A stretch of 25,126 nucleotides of DNA from DATKMP01 sp035541775 (lineage in GTDB: Bacteria > Bacteroidota > Ignavibacteria > UBA10030), in contig DATKMP010000084.1 in assembly GCA_035541775.1 (NCBI GenBank), forward strand, positions 1-25,126, in the 5' to 3' direction. This document shows, piece after piece, positions 22,979 to 25,126 of this stretch (positions are counted from its first letter, which is position 1; the number at the start of each line of letters is the position of its first letter). The notes under the pieces are model-generated. The model had not been told where the DNA came from and did no database searches. It worked only from the letters and a program-made list of their open reading frames with translations. The translations under genes and the position numbers were made by a program.

Positions 22979-23542
22979 TTACGGGGACAATGGCCGATGA
23001 AAATACTGCATCAACGAACGAAGCTGTGCGTTCGGGATGCGGGGAGCACATTGCTGTATGGCGCGCAAGAGTGCATCAAGATTATTTTTAGCGGCAGAAA
23101 AATTTTCGGCCGGTTGTTCTGCCGGCACATTAGTATCCGCTATTTTTCTTCCCCGCTTATTAAAGAAGACACAAAACGGCAGCATCGGTTCGCCGCCGGC
23201 AAACGCTTTCATCATCACGGTTCCCCCGGGATTTGCCAGCGAATCGTTCGCAGCGGATTGTCCCTGTACGGTAATACGGGTAATAACAAAATATTTTTCA
23301 AAAATGTTTTTAGCGGCTGTTAAAAAAAGTGTAGAATCTAATTGCTTACATACGTCGGACCATGAGGATTGAAACACCACCAACATAGGTTTGTGCGCTT
23401 TCCGCGCTTGATGCACCGCGTGGTCGATAATCTCAATGGCGGGTTGCGGCTCGGCCACCATTGGAGAAACCATTGGCGATTGTGCAACAGCCATGCCGTC
23501 AACCATCATGAAAAATACTAACGATATAAGAAATTGTCTCAT
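22979..23542 (-). CDS. Exported thioredoxin-fold paralog with degenerate active site (WSDVC)
   Basis: A 187-residue exported protein clearly related to the next gene downstream. A signal peptide covers about 1-20 (ends GMAVAQ). The strand PMLVVFQSS leads into WSDVC, where the paralog has WCSWC: the first, attacking Cys is Ser62 and only Cys65 remains. The cis-Pro (EPMLPFCVFF) and the C-terminal motif (CAPRIPNAQL, then Y and H) are kept. It adds Cys residues beside the cis-Pro and near the end. It may bind substrates without catalysing exchange, act in a dimer with the paralog, or work as a monothiol protein. I use the ATG at 23542; a TTG three codons earlier is possible, and no clear Shine-Dalgarno is seen. 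Confidence 0.82.
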   Translation of the reverse strand: MRQFLISLVFFMMVDGMAVAQSPMVSPMVAEPQPAIEIIDHAVHQARKAHKPMLVVFQSSWSDVCKQLDSTLFLTAAKNIFEKYFVITRITVQGQSAANDSLANPGGTVMMKAFAGGEPMLPFCVFFNKRGRKIADTNVPAEQPAENFSAAKNNLDALLRAIQQCAPRIPNAQLRSLMQYFHRPLSP

Positions 23543-23590
23543 CGGCAACAAGGGTCGTTTGTTTTGACTTGAACGCTGTAAAAGTCTCTG

Positions 23591-23706
23591 TCATCAAGAT
23601 AAACTTATTCACAGAAGATGCAACGAAGGATAGCAACATTAACAAAAATTATTTTCAATAAACTTTTGGAATTGTTTTCAAACTCACGCGCTGTTTATCT
23701 TGATGA
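23591..23706. repeat. Perfect 14-bp inverted repeat with promoter boxes on both arms
   Basis: TCATCAAGATAAAC (23591-23604) is matched exactly by GTTTATCTTGATGA (23693-23706), with 88 bp between. Each arm contains TATCTTGA facing outward. On the minus strand it is the -7 box of the thioredoxin-like operon. On the plus strand it has a TTG 21 nt upstream (23672-23674). No target duplication flanks it, so a small transposon is less likely. Confidence 0.65.
23594..23623 (-). promoter_or_regulatory. Predicted promoter of the thioredoxin-like gene pair
   Basis: On the minus strand TTG (23623-23621), 19 nt, then TATCTTGA (23601-23594). The start would be near 23587, with a leader of about 45 nt. The -7 box lies in the left arm of the inverted repeat and the -33 box in its loop. 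Confidence 0.45.
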
Positions 23707-23812
23707 TCGAAGTACGATGCTGCGGCATGTGATAACGTACAGCCCTACACCTTGTTCCCGAATATTGTCTCAACTCAAAAACAAGCGAACAACTATTTTC
23801 CCAATGTGCTGT

Positions 23813-24106
23813 TTATGGTTCGAAGACGATGGGCGAACCAAGTTCTTTCAACGAGAATTCTAAAAATATATGATGGCCGTCGTAATCCAGCACGCGAAGG
23901 TCATCTTCTTGTTTGAGGTCGCTCATAATCGCCTCGTAGTGGGCGCCATAGTTTTTCTTCACGAGGTCCACAGGAACTTCATACGCAATGAATTTTTTTA
24001 TTCCTTTCGACTTCAATTTTTGAATGAGCTCCGGACTCGTGAGAAAATCATACGAGGTGAGAATAAGGATGGGCCCCGAACCTGTAAAATAAATACCTGC
24101 TTTCAT
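23813..24106 (-). CDS. Small protein of unknown function, 97 residues
   Basis: I do not recognise this family. The protein is soluble and has no signal peptide. It begins MKAGIYFTGSGPILILTSYD and has an alternating strand/helix pattern (PELIQKLKSKGIKKFIAYEV). It ends in an acidic stretch, QEDDLRVLDYDGHHIFLEFS. It looks like a compact alpha/beta fold. The start at 24106 has AAAGGAG at good spacing; the open frame to 24235 adds a tail without a ribosome site, and the predicted promoter lies at 24180-24210. A dyad covers that promoter. The gene diverges from hrpB and lies 270 bp from the thioredoxin-like pair. It is almost certainly a real gene, judged by ribosome site and promoter, but its role is open. 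Confidence 0.75.
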   Translation of the reverse strand: MKAGIYFTGSGPILILTSYDFLTSPELIQKLKSKGIKKFIAYEVPVDLVKKNYGAHYEAIMSDLKQEDDLRVLDYDGHHIFLEFSLKELGSPIVFEP

Positions 24107-24175
24107 CGTTCGCACTCCTTTCTCCGGTGAAACGAAGGTTGCAAGAGTTGAACAGGTCTGCATGTTCATGACTCT

Positions 24176-24199
24176 ACCGCAAATATACTTTATTGCGGT
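24176..24199. promoter_or_regulatory. Operator-like dyad over the promoter of the 97-residue protein
   Basis: ACCGCAA (24176-24182) / TTGCGGT (24193-24199), perfect, 10 bp apart. It covers the -7 box, as a repressor site would. The same region lies about 80 bp before hrpB. Confidence 0.4.
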
Positions 24200-24210
24200 T
24201 ATAGTTTCAA
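24180..24210 (-). promoter_or_regulatory. Predicted promoter of the 97-residue protein gene
   Basis: On the minus strand TTG (24210-24208), 20 nt, then TATATTTG (24187-24180): a full Bacteroidota-type -7 box with correct spacing, the best promoter in the window. The start would be near 24173. Confidence 0.55.
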
Positions 24211-24278
24211 GTGCATAAACAGGGGTGTTTGTCACCTTTCAAGTTGCATGTTTCGTCTCTGAGCGGCATCTTTAACGT

Positions 24279-25126
24279 ATGATGATGTTTCCGAAAAAAC
24301 TTCCTATCGACGAGACGCTGCCGGAGTTAAAAGCGAGATTTGAGAAACAAGCGAACCTTGTTCTTTCCGCCGCTCCCGGCGCTGGAAAAACCACGCGCGT
24401 GCCGTTGGCGTTGCTGGATGAACGCTGTCTTGCCGGAAAAAAAATTATCATGCTGGAACCGCGGCGGCTTGCTGCGCGGCGTGCAGCAGAATTCATGTCT
24501 GCAACGCTTGAAGAAAAAGTCGGAACAACCGTTGGCTATCGCATTCGCGGCGATGCGATGGTAAGCAAGGCAACGCGCATTGAAGTAGTGACGGAAGGAA
24601 TCTTGACGCGCATGCTTCAGCAGGAACCAGATTTGCCGGAAGCCGCATTGATTATCTTCGATGAATTTCATGAGCGCAGCATCAACGCCGATCTCGGGCT
24701 TGCACTTGCACTGGATGTGCAGGAACATCTGCGCAGCGATCTTCGCATTCTCGTGATGTCCGCAACGTTGGATGTGGATGCTGTTTCTACCTTGATGAAG
24801 AACGCTCCGGTCGTTACAAGCGAAGGAAGAATTTTTCCAATTGAAACGTTCTATGCAAAATTCTCTTCGGACAAAACGATCGAAGTGCGAACAACAGAAA
24901 CCGTTCTTCGTGCATTAGAAACAAACGAACACGGCGACGTGCTTGTGTTTCTTCCGGGAAGAAAAGAAATCCGCCGCGTGGAAGAATTATTGTACACAAA
25001 ACACTTACCGGCAGAGATCGCGGTGCATTCGTTATTTGGAGATGCATCGAATCAACAACAGGCAGATGCATTGGCTCCTGCACAAGAAGGAAAACGTAAA
25101 GTCATTCTTTCCACTTCGATTGCAGA
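24279..25126 (+). CDS. hrpB: ATP-dependent helicase HrpB (partial, C-terminus outside window)
   Basis: The first 282 residues of a DEAH-type helicase; the frame is open to the window end (full HrpB is about 800). Walker A is APGAGKTT (32-39), then LEPRRLAARRAA (59-70), motif Ib TEGILTRML (105-113) and motif II DEFHERS (128-134, with the DEFH variant usual in HrpB). Motif III is SAT (161-163), and the second RecA domain begins with VLVFLPGRKEIRRVE. HrpB is an RNA or nucleic-acid helicase of uncertain cellular role. The start is uncertain: three ATG codons in a row (24279, 24282, 24285) and no strong Shine-Dalgarno. It diverges from the 97-residue protein gene. Confidence 0.95.
   Translation, partial: MMMFPKKLPIDETLPELKARFEKQANLVLSAAPGAGKTTRVPLALLDERCLAGKKIIMLEPRRLAARRAAEFMSATLEEKVGTTVGYRIRGDAMVSKATRIEVVTEGILTRMLQQEPDLPEAALIIFDEFHERSINADLGLALALDVQEHLRSDLRILVMSATLDVDAVSTLMKNAPVVTSEGRIFPIETFYAKFSSDKTIEVRTTETVLRALETNEHGDVLVFLPGRKEIRRVEELLYTKHLPAEIAVHSLFGDASNQQQADALAPAQEGKRKVILSTSIA

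Noticed and set aside
23591..23706. Reading the 14-bp inverted repeat as a MITE
   Set aside because: No flanking target duplication seen and no second copy in this window; kept instead as a promoter-related repeat.
23618..23863. Plus-strand open frame of 81 codons next to the inverted repeat
   Set aside because: No ribosome site, overlaps the end of the 97-residue gene, and lies across the inverted repeat; composition is not gene-like.

Overview
The window is an ordinary-looking bacterial chromosome segment of moderate GC with about 21 protein genes. I see no rRNA, tRNA, CRISPR array, insertion sequence or prophage gene. Two genes run off the ends: an Nramp-family transporter on the left and the helicase HrpB on the right. 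The organism is probably in the Bacteroidota/Chlorobiota/Ignavibacteria (FCB) group. This is an inference from a complete moxR-DUF58-batABCDE aerotolerance-type operon, an RRM protein with a Gly-rich tail, and promoters of the Bacteroidota kind (TTG, 19-20 nt, TAnnTT plus two variable bases, often TTTG) in front of most transcription units.

Left part (1-8800). A leftward two-gene operon pairs a PRC-barrel/MgtE-N/CBS protein, which resembles the Mg2+-sensing half of MgtE without its channel, with an Nramp-like transporter that lacks the usual metal-binding Met and His. It is preceded by a 169-nt leader that can fold into nested helices. Rightward come an M14 zinc carboxypeptidase and an ECF sigma factor. 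A metallophosphoesterase and a CDF metal transporter with three tandem C-terminal dimer domains diverge from back-to-back promoters. A glnB-amt pair (ammonium sensing and uptake) points left, with a dyad over its promoter.

Middle (8838-20433). A secreted family 31 glycoside hydrolase with a PA14 insert, probably an alpha-xylosidase, stands alone. Upstream of it lies the seven-gene leftward operon moxR, DUF58, a membrane protein, batA, a batB-batC fusion, batD and batE. These encode a MoxR AAA+ ATPase, vWA proteins and TPR membrane proteins thought to act together at the inner membrane. A tandem 7-bp repeat fills the gap between moxR and DUF58.

Right part (20793-25126). L-lactate dehydrogenase and an RRM RNA-binding protein point right and end at a strong, probably bidirectional terminator. 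Two paralogous exported thioredoxin-fold proteins point left; one has lost the first Cys of CxxC. Their promoter sits on one arm of a perfect 14-bp inverted repeat 88 nt apart, a possible invertible or dual promoter. A 97-residue protein of unknown function diverges from hrpB.

The most interesting items are the structured leader of the metal-transport operon, the inverted repeat carrying promoter boxes on both arms, the MgtE-sensor/Nramp pairing, and the triple-domain CDF transporter. All function calls come from reading the sequence; no database search was possible.
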